A DNA stretch of 64,000 nucleotides, taken from Sphagnum compactum (lineage: Eukaryota; Bryophyta; Sphagnopsida; Sphagnales). Below, piece after piece: positions 1 to 11,078 of the stretch. The translations under genes were made by a program, and so were the position numbers. The notes under the pieces were generated by a model. That model was not told the DNA's origin and did not search any database. It saw only the letters and a list, made by a program, of their open reading frames with translations. The stretch's first letter is position 1. Every line of letters starts with the position of its first letter. The stretch is taken from contig OZ234501.1 in NCBI GenBank assembly GCA_965153455.1, positions 3,534,001 through 3,598,000 of the forward strand, read 5' to 3'.

Positions 1-355
1 CATTGTCCACAACGGAGGCGGAGTACATGGCAAACACCCAAGCCACAAAAAAAGCCATATGGATAACAAAATTGATAATGGATTTAAGATACATGGGGGA
101 GAAAAAAGTGATGGTGATTTGATGCGACAATCAAAGTGCGATATCATTGACCAAAACTCCCACTCACCATGTATGAATAAAACACATTGATGTACAACAT
201 CATTTTGTTCGAGAACGAGTTGAAAATGGAGAAGTTCAATTTGAATATTGTCCAACGGAACACGTAGTGGTGGATGTCCTTACCAAGGCATTATCCAAAG
301 AACGACATCATAAGTTGATAAACATGTTCGGATTAGAAACCTCATAAAGTGGGAG
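1..355 (+). mobile_element. Copia retrotransposon 3' end (RNase H C-terminus), partial
   Basis: The translation carries the Copia RNase H signature STTEAEYMA near the window edge, then CDNQSAIS and the terminal HIDVQHHFVRE and ADVLTKALSKERHHKL type blocks. The rest of the element lies before base 1. The frame is broken by a TGA at 120-122 just before CDNQ; the same TGA occurs in two other copies in this window. A polypurine-like tract (about 346-355, AAAGTGGGAG) sits directly before the LTR, as expected for plus-strand priming. It is defective at least in this part. Confidence 0.9.
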
Positions 356-814
356 TGTTAGAAATATTATTTGATTCTAATCCCCAAAGTTGGCGAATGT
401 GATTCACATTCATCAAAAGGATGAATAATATTCACATCGTTAATAGTTAAAGTTAGGGTTTAGAAGTTGTGTGAACTTTGGGATTAAATGGTGGCTAGGG
501 TTTGGAGATGGCGGCTACATTAGGGCTAGGGTTAAGATGGCGGCTACTTCAAGGTTAGGGTTGGAAGATGGCGGCTACTTTAGGCTTAGGGAGTTATATA
601 TAGAATTGTTTGTGAGTGAGTTATTCATTCTCTCCTTTCATGGTTTTGAGTGCACATAGGACCTTCAAGCCTTGTTAGTTGTTGCAAGCCATAGTTTTGT
701 GATTGTAGCATTTGAAGCATACAACCTTTGTGATTTTTGTTAGTTAATACAATTGTTCCATTTCATGAACCTTGAGTGTTTCATTTCTTGATTGTTTTCA
801 AGTTGTTTCCAATA
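356..814 (+). mobile_element. Copia LTR (3' LTR of the element ending here)
   Basis: It begins TGTTAGAAAT and ends TTTCCAATA, matching the LTRs at 7913, 20249 and 49040. U3 holds G-rich tandem units (about 451-590) built on GGCGGCTA and TTAGGG-like words. A TATA-like box (TTATATATAG, about 593) follows, then the shared leader CTCCTTTCATGG. Minus-strand Copia sequence resumes at once after 814, so this element inserted into an older relative. Confidence 0.88.
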
Positions 815-2850
815 TTTGCACTTGAATTGTCCTCCGTTGTTGGATCATAAGGTTTTGATGTTCATGTTGGTTTCATTCTCCACCAAGGCCTTGTATGCCT
901 TGAATTTGTCAAACACCTCTCCTTTTGCTTTCCAAAGGTAAACATGAGTTTTTCTCGAAAAGTCATCAATGAGGGTGACAAAGTATTGTGCTTCACCACG
1001 AGATGTTGTTTTCATCGATTCACACACATCATTATGCACAAGCTCCAAAAGCTTCGAAACCCTAGTCATTTCATCTTTAGTAAAAGATGTCCTTTGATGT
1101 TTGCCTTCAATGCAAGCTTCACACACATGGTGCAATGGCACTTCTTTTCAAGTTCATACCATTGACCATTTTCTCCAACTTCTTAAGATTCGGCATGTTG
1201 AAGTGCTTGAGTCTTTGGTGCCATAGCGTAGCTCCTTCATTCGAAGACTTTGTTATGTACACAATTTCCTTTCGAACATTAACATTAAGATGATACAAGT
1301 TTTTCTCCTTTTGTGCTTCCGCCAGCTCTATGGACATTGTTCACCTTACAACCATCCTTGTCAAACTCCACTTTCAAGCGTTCTAAAATGAGTTTACTAA
1401 TGAAATGGGACTATTTTTCATTTGGGGAACATGAAAAACTTGAATGATGGTTTTAAGCAACATTTTACCTTCAACTTGCATTCTGGCCTTAATGCTTCCT
1501 TTACCAATGGCCTTCAAAATGGTGTCATCTGTGGAACAATGGATTCGTAAGTGATGAACCATTCTTGTTCAAATGTCATATATTGTGTTTCGTTGGAATT
1601 GATGATCCAATCGTATGTCATATGATCATTAGCATTCAATACGGCAACAAAAATTTGTTTTTGAACTTCACAAGCTTAGTTTGCCTTTTCTTTTTCATCA
1701 CTCCTTTTCTTCAAACAATCAAACAATTTTTACAAAGTGTCCTGGGTTTTTACAATAAAAAGAACTTTTTTGTTTGCCTTATGAATTTTGTTGAGCAATG
1801 CGACATTTTTTGCACTTTCGCTTTCTTTTCTTTTGGAAACCTCATGAAGCAATTGAATGATAATGAATTGAAGGTCAACATCCTTGCTGGACAGGGATTC
1901 CAAATTCATGACCAAGTTATCAAGAGACAAGGGAAGGTTCATGAAAAGTACCATGTACATGTCCTCATTTTCAATTTTCATTTCAATGGAACATAATTGA
2001 TCCACAAGCACGTTCACCATGTTGATGTGCGAAAACAAGTCCTTCCTTTCTTGCATTTTGATGGTGAAGAACCTCCTTTACATAAACAACTTATTTTTTA
2101 TGGTCTTGGTTGCGTGCGCACCACAAAATGTCTCCCTAGCGCTCTTGACAGTTTTGCAATATTGAATGTGTGCAAGTTGTGCATCCATGAAATGTTCACA
2201 AAGTAGTGCAAATGCCTTGGTTGCCTTTTCATTGTAATCTGCCATTTCATCTTCATCATTGGGAATTGTTGCATTCCCATCAACAAACTTCCAAAGCCTA
2301 TGGTTGGAAAACATCATGGGCATTTTGAATTTCCCAAAGGTGAAAGTTACCTCCATCTAACTTTTCCATGGCTTTCAAGGAATTTGGAATACGACATTTT
2401 GTTTAAGATAAATGTTGAAACAAACACTTTATGTCTTTCTAGCCAAATGAAGTTGCAAGTGCGAAGACTTTTTTAAAAAACTTGCTAATGTTTTAAAACC
2501 TCATTTCAAACCTCTCCCATTCAATTACTATGTCACATAACAAAAACTTAACAAGAAAACCCTCAAACACTTGAAAAACTCTTCAAATTTTTGCTTATTT
2601 CGAAAACTTGCTAATGTTTGAAGACCTCGTTTCAAATCTCTCCCATTCAATTGCTATATGTCATAAAACAAAACCTTAACAAGAAAATCGTCAAACACTT
2701 GAAAAACTCTCTTCAAGTTCTTGCTTTCTTCAGGTGCTTTAAAAAAAAGTTTAAATTTTAACAAAAACGATTCTCTTCTTCTATGCATAAGACTTCACTT
2801 TTTATTGCATCAACAATACTCTTTCTCTTGCTTAGAAAACAAGCAAGATT
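815..2850 (-). pseudogene. Copia gag-protease-integrase relic, antisense
   Basis: Read on the minus strand this is the 5' half of the same Copia family as the copy at 49 kb. Gag lies at about 2356-1730, a degraded protease region near 1610-1650 (the DSGAT motif is no longer intact), and integrase at about 1337-845 with the zinc-binding part (EACIEGKHQRTSF) and FIDDFSRKTHVYLW. It stops inside the second catalytic block (815-845), where the LTR of the plus-strand Copia begins. Several stops and frameshifts make it a pseudogene. The remaining 3' half is predicted to lie before the window start. The boundary near 2850 is approximate, and no 5' LTR was found. Confidence 0.82.
2480..2720 (-). repeat. 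~120-bp tandem duplication in Copia 5' leader
   Basis: Two diverged copies (about 2480-2600 and 2601-2720) share CTTGCTAATGTTT, CTCTCCCATTCAATT, AACAAGAAAA and CAAACACTTGAAAAACTC. It lies upstream of gag in the antisense Copia. The related 49-kb element also has repeated TTCAAGTTGTTGA-type units in its leader. Confidence 0.75.
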
Positions 2851-3044
2851 TGAAACACCAAAGTTTATCAAAAGATGCAATTGTATTGAAATGACAAGAA
2901 AGAAAATCACATGGGTTGAAGGTGTCATAAACTACAACATAAAACTATAACTTGTCGCAAATTAACTCCAACTTCAAAGTATTTAGGTGCACTCAAAAAT
3001 TTCATAGAAAAGAATGAAAGACTATTCAAAACAAATCACACATG
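2851..3044. other. Unassigned AT-rich sequence
   Basis: Possibly the far end of the antisense Copia leader. No coding or repeat signature could be supported. Confidence 0.4.
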
Positions 3045-3094
3045 TGACGTGGTAGAATATTCCATGACAATGCATGGAATATTCTGCCATGTCA
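3045..3094. repeat. 22-bp-arm hairpin, ACRTGGYAGAATATT type
   Basis: Arms 3045-3066 and 3073-3094 are inverted with two mismatches (both G:U compatible in RNA) around a 6-base loop. The word TGACRTGGYAGAATATT recurs at 48.8 kb and about 59.8 kb, which suggests a small dispersed repeat. Confidence 0.75.
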
Positions 3095-5537
3095 TATATT
3101 ATTTCCACATGACAAATGAATACGTTGGGAGTATTCTTAAAAAATTCCTTCTTGCTTGCGTGAGCTTGTTCATCCATTACCCACTCACCTATTATCATTT
3201 TTGCCTCACCATTTTCCCATTGGTAACAATTTTAGTTACTATAACAATCAATACAATTTTTTGGGTTAACAACACATTAGATTTATGACAAGATTTTGTA
3301 GTTGTTTTGATTGTATATTGAACAATTTTGATGATCCTAGAATCATTGATTTCAATATCACCTTACCTAAACAAATCCATCAAATTTCAAATGCCAATAA
3401 ATACAAGAAACTAACGTGGAACCAAGGAGGATGCAATTGTATAAGAATATGTTACATTTCACAAACATGGATCAATCTTGGTTTGTTTCTTTTGAGCTTT
3501 CACAAGAGTTATTTGTTATCTAAATTATCTAATTTTGAGCTTCTTTGTTCATTTTAAAACACGTTTGAAGGGAATGGGAATCCACAACATTCTTGTCAAA
3601 TTCCAATGGACTTAAACTTGTACCCACCTTTGGAGAAGAAAGAGTTGATGGGGGTAGATGCAAAGTTGCAATTAAAGGTGGGATATTGGGCATCAAGAAA
3701 TGGCTTGCATGATGACAAGATTTATAGGATAATAATCAAAATGTTTATACCAAATCCTTTGAACAACTTGCCACAACCTTAAGGAAACAATCAATGGTTA
3801 ATGCACATGACTAATCAAAATTATAAAACATTCCTTTCAAATGCAATGTGACTACCTATTGGGATTCCAAAGTGAGAGAAGATGCTACTTTGATGACACA
3901 TACCTAAAAAAATAGTGGCCAAAAAATGCTTATAACTTGGAAAATGATGCATATGAGTCATTGGACTTGTGTACAACAAAGAGATGGACTCAATATTGCC
4001 ATAGGTGGATATTACAAGCTTAGAGATGGAAGAGCAAACCACCACACCACCTACACCAAGCTTTAGTAGGTGTTCTGATGATGAAAAGGAGACCACACTA
4101 CAACCTAATCTAGGGTTGATAGTGATCTTTTACAAGAACCCACCATCGAAGGAACTTGGTTTACTTCAATACATCTAAAATAGAAACCCATCCGATCATT
4201 GAATAGATTTAGCAAAAACATAATTGCCAAAACCTTGTAATGATTTGGTAGTAATGTAATTTTAAAAAAATAATGAACGAGATATTTGCTCAGTGTCCCA
4301 AATGCAAACATAATTCCCATTGTTATAAAAGACATCAAACACACTTGGAAGTGCATGTAATACAAGTTTCAATTCTGGAAAAAGAAATTGGAACACATTT
4401 TATGCCAAACAATATTGCAATTCCATGAATGTGTAAGTGTGAGTAGTGACTCAAAAGTTTACAAACAACTGTCAAATTCAAACTTCATCAAATATATAAA
4501 AAGGTTATTTTGATTATTTCTAGAAATTGGGGAACAATTCCAAATTGCTTGCCAACATTACCAAACTATCTTTTTGTTTTTCTTCTCAAAGGAGTAACAA
4601 TCATTGCAATGTTTATTTCATCCAAAAAGTTTAGCACCTATCACAATACAAAATATATATAGATATAGAGAGGCAAGATGTTGTAGAAGATGTGGTAGAT
4701 GGAGAATCCAACAAAGATGTTGGTATCACCTCCAAAATATTACAAGCAACATTTTGATTTCACTTGCTTTTCTTCTAAATGCCAAGATAAAAGTAGAATG
4801 ATCATGGAATGAGAATAAAAAATTGGACACTTGGTTTATTTCTATTATTAATTTTCCAACAAAAGTGAATTAATGTTTGCCAATGTGTGAGCAATTTTTA
4901 CGTGTCGAGAAAAAAATGCTTAAAGGTGAAAATTTTAGAAATAAAAAAATCTGGACAAAACCAAGCATTAAAGAAAATAATGTTTCACCTTTGAATTTTG
5001 TAGAAGACAATCATGCAACTGGCTTTTAAACTTTACAAAACTTGAAATTGAATTTACATACATTGGGACATCTACAAATGTGAAGTGTGAATATTTGAAT
5101 GCATGACATAAAAATAGAGAACACAATATGGACAAAGTTAGTGATTACAATAGAAAGGCAAAGGATCCAAGGTAGATTTGAACTTGTAAAGTGAAGCATG
5201 AATTACATTGAGAAATTCACTTGAAAATTGACTACATTCAGAGCAATTCATAGAAGTTTTACACAAAAAATCCCATAAATTATTACAAAAGGTCTTGTGA
5301 ATGAAAATGTCAAGACTAGTGGAATTAGCTCCAAAATTGAATTAGGAATGCATTAGTAAGTTTGTATATAGATAAATAAGTTTTGGTATGTTTAACAAAA
5401 CCAATGATAACTATTGAATTTGAACAAGGTGCAATGGATCAATTCCCAAGTTATAAACAAAATGAAGTTTGCAAGGTTTTGTCAAGACTTTTTCTTTTGA
5501 CAAGTGAAGGGAACTTCAATCTTTTGGAAGACGCACA
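3095..5537. other. Unassigned intergenic sequence
   Basis: AT-rich with only short ORFs (the longest about 90 codons, low complexity). I recognise no protein family, LTR end or RNA gene. Confidence 0.4.
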
Positions 5538-5631
5538 TTTTTTCCTTCCTTGTTTAGATAACTTATTACAAAGCTGGGACATTCGAGGTATCAAACTTTT
5601 GTAATAAGTTACCTGAAAAGGAAGGAAAAAA
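5538..5631. repeat. 36-bp-arm inverted repeat (miRNA- or MITE-like foldback)
   Basis: Arms 5538-5573 and 5596-5631 pair across a 22-base loop with few mismatches; the shared core is AACTTATTACAAAAG with a CCTTCCTT block. No extension outside the arms and no target-site duplication was seen. The size fits a precursor hairpin or a tiny foldback element. Confidence 0.65.
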
Positions 5632-7827
5632 CTAGCAATTTTGTTAAAAAAATTGTGAAAATCTCTGAGTATGTGGTGGCTATCACAAGGGTTTAGTGAC
5701 ACGCAAAAAGTTGAGGTCCAAGAATAACATTTAAGTCTAAAATTAATCAATAAATGTTGCCAAAAAAAAAAAAACAATGAAAAACAATTAAAGAGACCAA
5801 TTAGAACCCTAGCTTACATCTTGATTCTCCAAACCATGAGCTTCCCTTTTAATCCATGTTTTTGGTGTGAACCAATTGAATTTCCCTCCAAAATGGTGCC
5901 ATGTTGGTGCCGCCTCAAATTGGCTCTTCTTAGTTTTGCATCCTTATCTAAAGGACCTAAGTCCAATTTATCTTTGGCTATCGTACCATAAGATTTCTCC
6001 AATTCATTGGACCCTCCCCCTTGGACTCCCATCTAAAGTGGCCCCAAGAAGTTTTTTACAGCTTTGTGAAGCATCTCAGTGTGCCTGATATTGGGCTATC
6101 TTTGCAAGAAGTCTTCTGGTTATATTTTCTACTGATGGATGCAAACTTTAGGATTGCAGGCCACCGTGGTTACAGTGGACACTAACTGTCTGCCGTGTTT
6201 GCAGAATTGGCTCATTCAACTTTGCAACCCGTGCAGGTTATGGTCACCCTAGGCCTTGTGTATCAAAATACTAGATAGGTGAATTTAACTTCCTACAAGT
6301 AAAAGGAGATTTTATGTTACTCATCTGACAAAAACTTTCTGGGTTAGGTTTTCCTACTCTACTGAAAGAGCAGGAAACTTTGGCTACAGTGAAGCAGCAC
6401 CCACCAGTGCATCATGAAGGATGAATGGTAAGTGGTCAGGAAACAGTTTTCTGTTGAGTTTCAGTTCCCTGGCTAACCATGGTGGTTAGCTCAGTTGCCT
6501 TTTTTCCTACGTACCTACTAACAACCCACAAGCAGGTTGATAATAGGTAGGTAGTAGAAACAGCTCTTACCTAGTGGTTACCTATTTTCTTCCCGACCTA
6601 CCTATATAAGAGATCTATTCCCTTACAGAATTGGTTACTGAGGTGAAATCAAATATTGACTCAGTTGAGGTTCATCCACAACTGCGTGGCATCCAGTCGA
6701 TGGTGCCCTGGTGGGTGCTGGTTCACTGTGGTTGGAAACTTTCAGTTTTAAGCTATTATGAGCATTTCTTTCCTCATGAAAGTTGTCAAACATATTTGAT
6801 TTCTACTAGCAAAATCTGCAGAGACACTAAGTCAATCACATTTTGTGAGTTTATGTGCTAAGTTATGAAAATGGTTGTCACAAGCAACCCACTCAGGGCT
6901 TTTGGTAGGACATTATCTCGTTCTTCTTTTTGGCCAACGTTTTTAGGTTTTGTATACAGAATGATGTATGTATGTTATTGTGCATTATTTTCTTTCTGCA
7001 ATTTGAAAACTGCAACAATCGGTGTAAACTGACCAAACAAGCTTCTGTCAGTGTCAGCCCAAGAAAAACAAGAGTGACAAGTTTGGGAGTGGTCATTATC
7101 TCCTGATGTTCCTCTCACAATATGGGATGATTATCTTTCAGATGAACGGCCATGATTAGCTGTCATTACTCCCCTCACTGACTTCACCAGCTCAGTGTAT
7201 TCACACACTATCAAACCATCGCGTTCATCATGAATGGCAGGGATCAGATACCATTCCTTCAACTGTCCACCGCCTTCATTAGCTCCTGACAGTGGGGGTT
7301 GAGATAGCCATATAATAATCTGCATCAAAATTTGGGCAATCAACTATACAAATTTATACTTCCAGGGTTTCTGTCATATTTCTGGAAGCAGCCAAAAGAG
7401 CAGTTCACAATGCTGGCTAACACTCAAGGCATAGGTAACATTTAGTATTCTCATTCTGCCAATACGCTAGGTCTTATATTGGGCCACAAGTAAATTAACA
7501 CAAGAATAACTCTAATCACAAAGGTGGCTTCTTTCTACCTGTGTGACCCTGGCCGTTATCGAGAGGCTTGTCTTCCCAACATCCTAGGATTCTGTTCTAC
7601 CTTACTGGGTAAAGAAGCATCCTACTGTTGGCCGACACACTCCTGTGGTCCTTATGGAGTTCTTCACCTAACTTTGCCCTACTCAGCAGTACAAACATAT
7701 TCACACGTTTGCATAATTGCCCAAAATTTGCAAAGCTTCTCAAGGAACTGAGCTCTACTATCAATGGTTGCAGTTTTGCAGTTGACGTATTCATTTAGAT
7801 AAGCTAGAGTGGATGCAAAAATATTAC
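5632..7827. other. Unassigned region, possibly old genic sequence
   Basis: Base composition is more balanced than in the flanking TE deserts and low-complexity tracts are few, but no ORF exceeds about 76 codons and none matches a family I know. TAGGTAGG-type words occur near 6480-6600. Introns or regulatory sequence of a host gene are possible but unsupported. Confidence 0.3.
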
Positions 7828-8970
7828 TCACATCCAAGTTTAGTTATCTACTTTTTGTTAACCCCAATTATAAAACTAAAACCTGGACTGCAAATAGGTG
7901 GGAGCTAATAGCTGTTAGAAATACTATTCGTTTCTAATTCATAATGTTAATGAATGTGTGAAACATTCATCAAAAGGATGAATAGTATTCACATCTTTAT
8001 AGTAGTTAGGTTAAGTTAAATAGTGGTGGTTAGGGTTTGGAAGTGGAGGCTATTTAGGGCTTGGTGGCGGCTAAGGTTAGGGTTTGGTGCCGGCTAGGGT
8101 TAGGCGGCAGCTAGTGGTAGGGTTAAATGGCGACTACTTTAGGATTAAGAGATAGTATATATTGAAATGTTTTTTAGTAGTCTTTCATTTTCTCCTTTCG
8201 TGGTTTTGAGTGCACATAGAATCATCAAGCCTTGTTAATTGTTGCAAGCCATAGTTTTGTGATTGTAGCATTTGAAGCATACAACTTTTGTGATTCTTGT
8301 TAGTTAACACAATTGTTCCATTTTATGAACCTTGAATGTTTCATTTTTTGCTTGCTTTCAAGTTGTTTCCTATAATAGCAACCCACCTGGACCAACCATT
8401 ACCATTGGCCAATGAGAAACAAGGACCAGCAGTCAGACTCTGTTTATTACACTTTTTTCTGGACGGTGTTAGGCTTTGCTGTACCTTTTGCTAGCCTCAG
8501 TGAAAATGCTGGGCAAAACCATTTTGCTTAGTCAAACCCCTGATGTTTTGACTTTTCTTCATCCAATTTTAGTTTGCAGGATCACACACTGAGCACTGCT
8601 GGAGCTGCTAATACCGTATCTCCAGTGGTCCCCAATATGTGACCCTGCAACTTTTTCATATCCAACTTAGTTTTTTTTCTTTTTGCAACCCCACCCATAA
8701 AACTGAAACTGGGACAGCAAAGCAAATAGGTGGGACACTACTATAGCAATCCACCTGGACCAATCATTATGATGGGCCAATCAGAAATACTGACCGTCAG
8801 ATCATATTTATTACACTCATTTCTGCAGGTGCACTGTGTTGCTGCGCCCTTTACCAGCCACCCCAAACTGTGCAATTATGCTGGGCCAAATGAGCCAAAC
8901 CGGCATGTTTTGACTTTTTCTTCATCCAATGTTACTGTGCAGATCACACACTCACACTACGGGAGATGCT
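7828..8970. repeat. ~370-bp tandem duplication interrupted by a solo LTR
   Basis: Unit 1 (about 7828-8664, excluding the LTR) and unit 2 (about 8665-8970) share CATCCAACTTAG/CATCCAAGTTTAG, AAATAGGTGGGA, AGCAAYCCACCTGGACCAA and CATGTTTTGACTTTT-type blocks. The duplication predates the LTR, which lies in unit 1 only. Confidence 0.7.
7913..8374 (+). mobile_element. Solo Copia LTR with target-site duplication ATAGC
   Basis: It is a 462-bp LTR of the same family as at 356, 20249 and 49040, starting TGTTAGAAATACTATTCG and ending CCTATA. ATAGC is present at 7908-7912 and 8375-8379 (AATAGC if the last base is shared). No internal sequence remains, so this is a recombination-derived solo LTR. It keeps the G-rich GGCGGCTA repeats (8008-8145) and a TATATATT box. 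Confidence 0.92.
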
Positions 8971-10159
8971 CTAAGGTGTCCTGCAAAGCCTCAGAAAGAG
9001 AAAATCAATAATGAGGTCCAGATAATCTCATTTTCTTTAGCATGTTTGCACGTCTATCAATCTTAACTTACATCCACAATAAAGCAAAGGGCAGTAGTTA
9101 TGAAGGAATGATACTCACCAAAGGACAACAATATAGGCTTCAGTTGCTGGGGTTTTGCATTTGGCATAAAATCTTTATCCTTCTAGATGCTGAACTCCTC
9201 CAAGCATTATCAGCTTTTTAAACATGACCGAGCCATACCATTTAACTTACCTTTCCATCTCACAAACCTCCCCAGCAAGAAAAGAGGATCTTCAGGGCCT
9301 CTGTTCCACTTAAAAGACAGGAAGCCTGGAGGCAAACCATCTTCATGTCAATTTTGTCTTTACAAAATCGTAGAAGTATTGCATTCTTTTCTTGTCCAAG
9401 CAGAATGACACCCTCTAAATTTCATGTACACCTGCATTCCAGGGTGTGTGCAACCAACACTTTATCCAAATCCATTACAAGGAATCAACTAACATTAATC
9501 ATTCATTTCTTGTTCAACAAATATGAGTTATTCTCAATGTCAATCCAGACTCTAACCCCATGAAGCTTGCACAGGTTTGGAACCACTTTTTCACCTTTGT
9601 CCCTAGAAGATCCAACCGCTTGAAAATTGCACATTGCGTGTTCTAATTCTGGATTACAGGCTCACAGGCTCTGTACAAGAAGCAGTTTCTCATCCTTTCA
9701 CTCAGTGCTTGCTATATGGCTATGTCATAACATCATCATTCTATCTGAATCAAAGTTCTCAGCCTCTGTACAAAAAATCGTTATGCTCAGAATTCTACCT
9801 GGTGTGCTTTACCATACACACAGGTGTATTATGTCCAAATATCATGTCTGAGTACAACCAGCTGCAATTTAATGACTGCTATTAAAAGTATTTCCATAAG
9901 GATCCTATTAAAAGTATCAAACTCCAAATGTCCTCTGCTCCTGTTAAAAAAATTGTCACTTTTACTGTACAAAATCCAGACGGTCTCCACTTTAGACGAC
10001 CTACGTGCTGCTTCAGAAGTTGTAAACCTGTTGCTGCGAATGCCAAGCTTTTTGCTGTCGCACCATTGCACGCTTCTTATTGGCAACCTCCCTTGCCTTT
10101 GCCTCCTTTTGTCTTCTCCTCTCTGTGACACATGCACATTATAATCCATCAGAACTTAC
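8971..10159. other. Unassigned; likely 3' part of the minus-strand gene
   Basis: On the minus strand, just downstream of the donor at 10159-10154, a charged stretch (REVANKKRAMVRQQKAW) can be read at about 10095-10020. It may be a further exon, but I could not set its acceptor. No other family is recognised. Confidence 0.3.
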
Positions 10160-10863
10160 TGGATGGCTCCAGAGTTCAGAACTTGAGAGGAAAATGACGT
10201 CTTCATGTCTGAAGTGACTACCGACTCGGCCGACCTATGTGTATGTGACCAGGGCTCATCATGTTTTTGCCTAGGAGGAACTGCGAATTTAAAATCAGGG
10301 CAAAAGAGTTCCACACCTGTAGCGACAGCCTTGATAGCTATGTTCGACTCTTTGGCCGCTAATCGAAGAACTCTAGGATGCATTGCACAATATAAGCTGT
10401 GTCGCAAATCGGCACCCAAGTGTGCCAGTTTCTCGCTGAGTCTAGCACGGACAATCGCCATCTTCTTCCCAGTTGCAACGCTCATGGTTCCGAACTTGTG
10501 CCCAGGTTGATTCGCTCCAACAACGTTACTGTGCAAGCCTACGCCGTACGACTTGCTACTGCTGTACCCACTACCTTGTGAACTGCTGCCTGGCATCAGC
10601 ACGTTGCTCTTCTCGCCTGCACTGTAAGTCTTGCTACCGCTATACCCACGTCCCTGCACGGCGTTCCTTGCCATCGTCACATTGTCGATCCCGCATGCGC
10701 CGTACATCTTTCTGCTGCCATATCCAGGTCCCTGCACGCCACTGTTTGCCGTCTTGACATTCCCATCCACGCCTGCGCTAGATGTCTTGCTGCCGCTAGA
10801 TCCACGTCCCTGCACGCGCCTGCTTGCCGTCGGCCTACTCCAGCCAAAGCTCGTAAGACCCAT
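10160..10863 (-). CDS. Candidate host gene: protein with four 26-residue repeats
   Basis: This is the best non-TE coding candidate in the window. The minus-strand ORF (235 codons if unspliced) has GC-rich codons unlike its surroundings. Residues 17-120 are four tandem repeats of exactly 26 residues, pattern QGxGYSGSKxYxxG followed by NV near position 19. Residues about 121-200 form a different segment with no repeats, containing two LRLAAK/RARLSEKL-like helical stretches, a Cys-containing LYCAMHP and GVELFCPDFKF. The frame ends ATC-CAG-TAA, but GTAAGT, a perfect donor, overlaps this stop at 10159-10154, so the real protein probably continues in another exon. The start is the first ATG after an in-frame TGA; a possible acceptor (GTGACAG) just upstream means an earlier exon is also possible. 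There is no signal peptide or membrane span. I do not recognise the family. Confidence 0.5.
10504..10815 (-). repeat. Four 78-bp coding tandem repeats
   Basis: They encode the 26-residue units of the candidate protein. All four keep QG-x-G-x-S-x3 spacing and NV near the end with no indels, despite clear amino-acid divergence. Loss of similarity without loss of length suggests constraint on the frame. Confidence 0.75.
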
Positions 10864-10865
10864 CT

Positions 10866-11078
10866 CTACAACCCTCGCTTCTGCAACCTGTCACCGAGAA
10901 AATGTATCCGAATGATGAACCCACTGATGTCCTTCCCACACTGCTTTGCCAAATGTCTACACTGACTGACTAAATCTGCAGCCTGCAATACGGATCGCCT
11001 TAAAAAGCTGGCGGAGCACCTATAGACAGACTCTACAGTAAGAAACTTTGAGTGTAAGTAGGGTCTACAAGCTCTCAA
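10866..11078 (-). other. Possible upstream exon or uORF, 70 codons
   Basis: This ORF ends just before the ATG of the 26-residue-repeat gene, in another frame. It is GC-balanced and contains a plausible helical stretch (LVSQCRHLAKQCGKD). It could be an earlier exon, a leader ORF or chance. Confidence 0.25.

Noticed and set aside
6631-6861. Possible glycosyltransferase motif (VHCGWK)
   Set aside because: Only a five-residue resemblance; the surrounding residues of the plant secondary-product motif are absent.
9824-10149. 106-codon ORFs on both strands
   Set aside because: Neither shows family motifs. Part may be an exon of the minus-strand repeat gene in another frame, but the full ORFs look accidental.
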